Part shown: piece by piece, positions 63,284 through 63,384 of the stretch
Layout: each line of letters begins with the position of its first letter
Position numbering within the stretch: position 1 is the stretch's first letter
Assembly: GCA_013365365.1 (NCBI GenBank)
Contig: JABVXU010000324.1
Location: 1 to 63,384, forward strand
Direction: 5' to 3'
Origin: Cruorifilaria tuberocauda
Taxonomy: Eukaryota; Nematoda; Chromadorea; Rhabditida; Onchocercidae
DNA: 63,384 bases
Made by a program: the position numbers and the translations under genes
The notes under the pieces: model-generated
Told to the model about the DNA's origin: nothing
Databases searched by the model: none
What the model saw: the letters and a program-made list of their open reading frames with translations, nothing else

Positions 63284-63384
63284 TTGTGGAGAATTTTCTC
63301 GAAACTAGATTTCAATTATAAATGTTTATTTCTAATCTTTATGAAGATTAGAACATCATGAGAAACTAACAGTATGATTTTCTT
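63284..63384 (-). repeat. Dispersed repeat, copy 2 (cut by window end)
   Basis: 97 of 101 bases match 48634-48734. It keeps the palindrome, the hairpin (63330-63353, one loop change) and the codons ENHTVSFS plus stop (63356-63358) on the minus strand. Unlike copy 1 it has AATAAA just beyond the hairpin, so this copy may be the 3' end of an intact gene lying outside the window. Confidence 0.92.

Noticed and set aside
63123..63308. 61-codon frame near the window end
   Set aside because: It runs into the repeat on the strand opposite to its coding sense and starts in low-support DNA.
1..63384. Viral, retrotransposon polymerase or transposase genes
   Set aside because: No reverse transcriptase, integrase, transposase or capsid motif was seen on either strand.

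Overview
The window looks like nuclear DNA of a parasitic nematode, most likely a filarial or other clade III species. It is strongly AT-rich, has no bacterial gene layout, and its genes are cut by many introns with nematode-type TTTCAG acceptors. Several start codons lie just after an isolated acceptor, as expected for spliced-leader trans-splicing. A cuticlin-type ZP gene is present, and the tRNA-Ile(UAU) carries an intron. The species call is inference. All gene models below were built by eye from splice signals and reading-phase agreement; none was compared with a database.

Layout. 0.9-7.1 kb (-): a cuticlin-like ZP protein, with an intron-bearing tRNA-Ile on the opposite strand inside its first intron. 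7.1-17.5 kb: AT-rich sequence with small repeats and a few weak exon-like islands. 17.5-20.9 kb (+): an OTUD3-type deubiquitinase with OTU and UBA domains, 399 aa. 21-25.4 kb: a GC-richer, microsatellite-rich island with one possible minus-strand terminal exon. 25.6-26.6 kb (+): a prothymosin-like, extremely acidic protein. 27.4-31 kb (-): phase-consistent exon candidates of unknown genes. 33.4-38.3 kb (+): a secreted or surface protein with two cysteine-rich repeats and a hydrophobic tail. 41.6-43.4 kb (-): Rab7. 47.3-51.8 kb (-): a GILT-family thiol reductase whose active site reads CxxT; a dispersed repeat carrying a short ORF lies in one of its introns. 54.5-59.1 kb (+): a YTHDC1-type m6A reader. 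61.4 kb (+): tRNA-Pro(UGG). The last 101 bases are a second copy of the repeat seen at 48.6 kb.

The genes are unrelated housekeeping, trafficking, nuclear and surface genes and do not form a pathway. Rab7 and GILT both belong to the late endosome/lysosome, and GILT and YTHDC1 are divergently arranged. I see no operon, viral genome, CRISPR array or complete transposon. The items I rate most worth follow-up are the YTHDC1 gene (C. elegans has no YTH protein), the two-copy repeat with a stem-loop right after a stop codon, the two-module cysteine-rich surface protein, and the unknown minus-strand exon pair at 27.7-28.2 kb.
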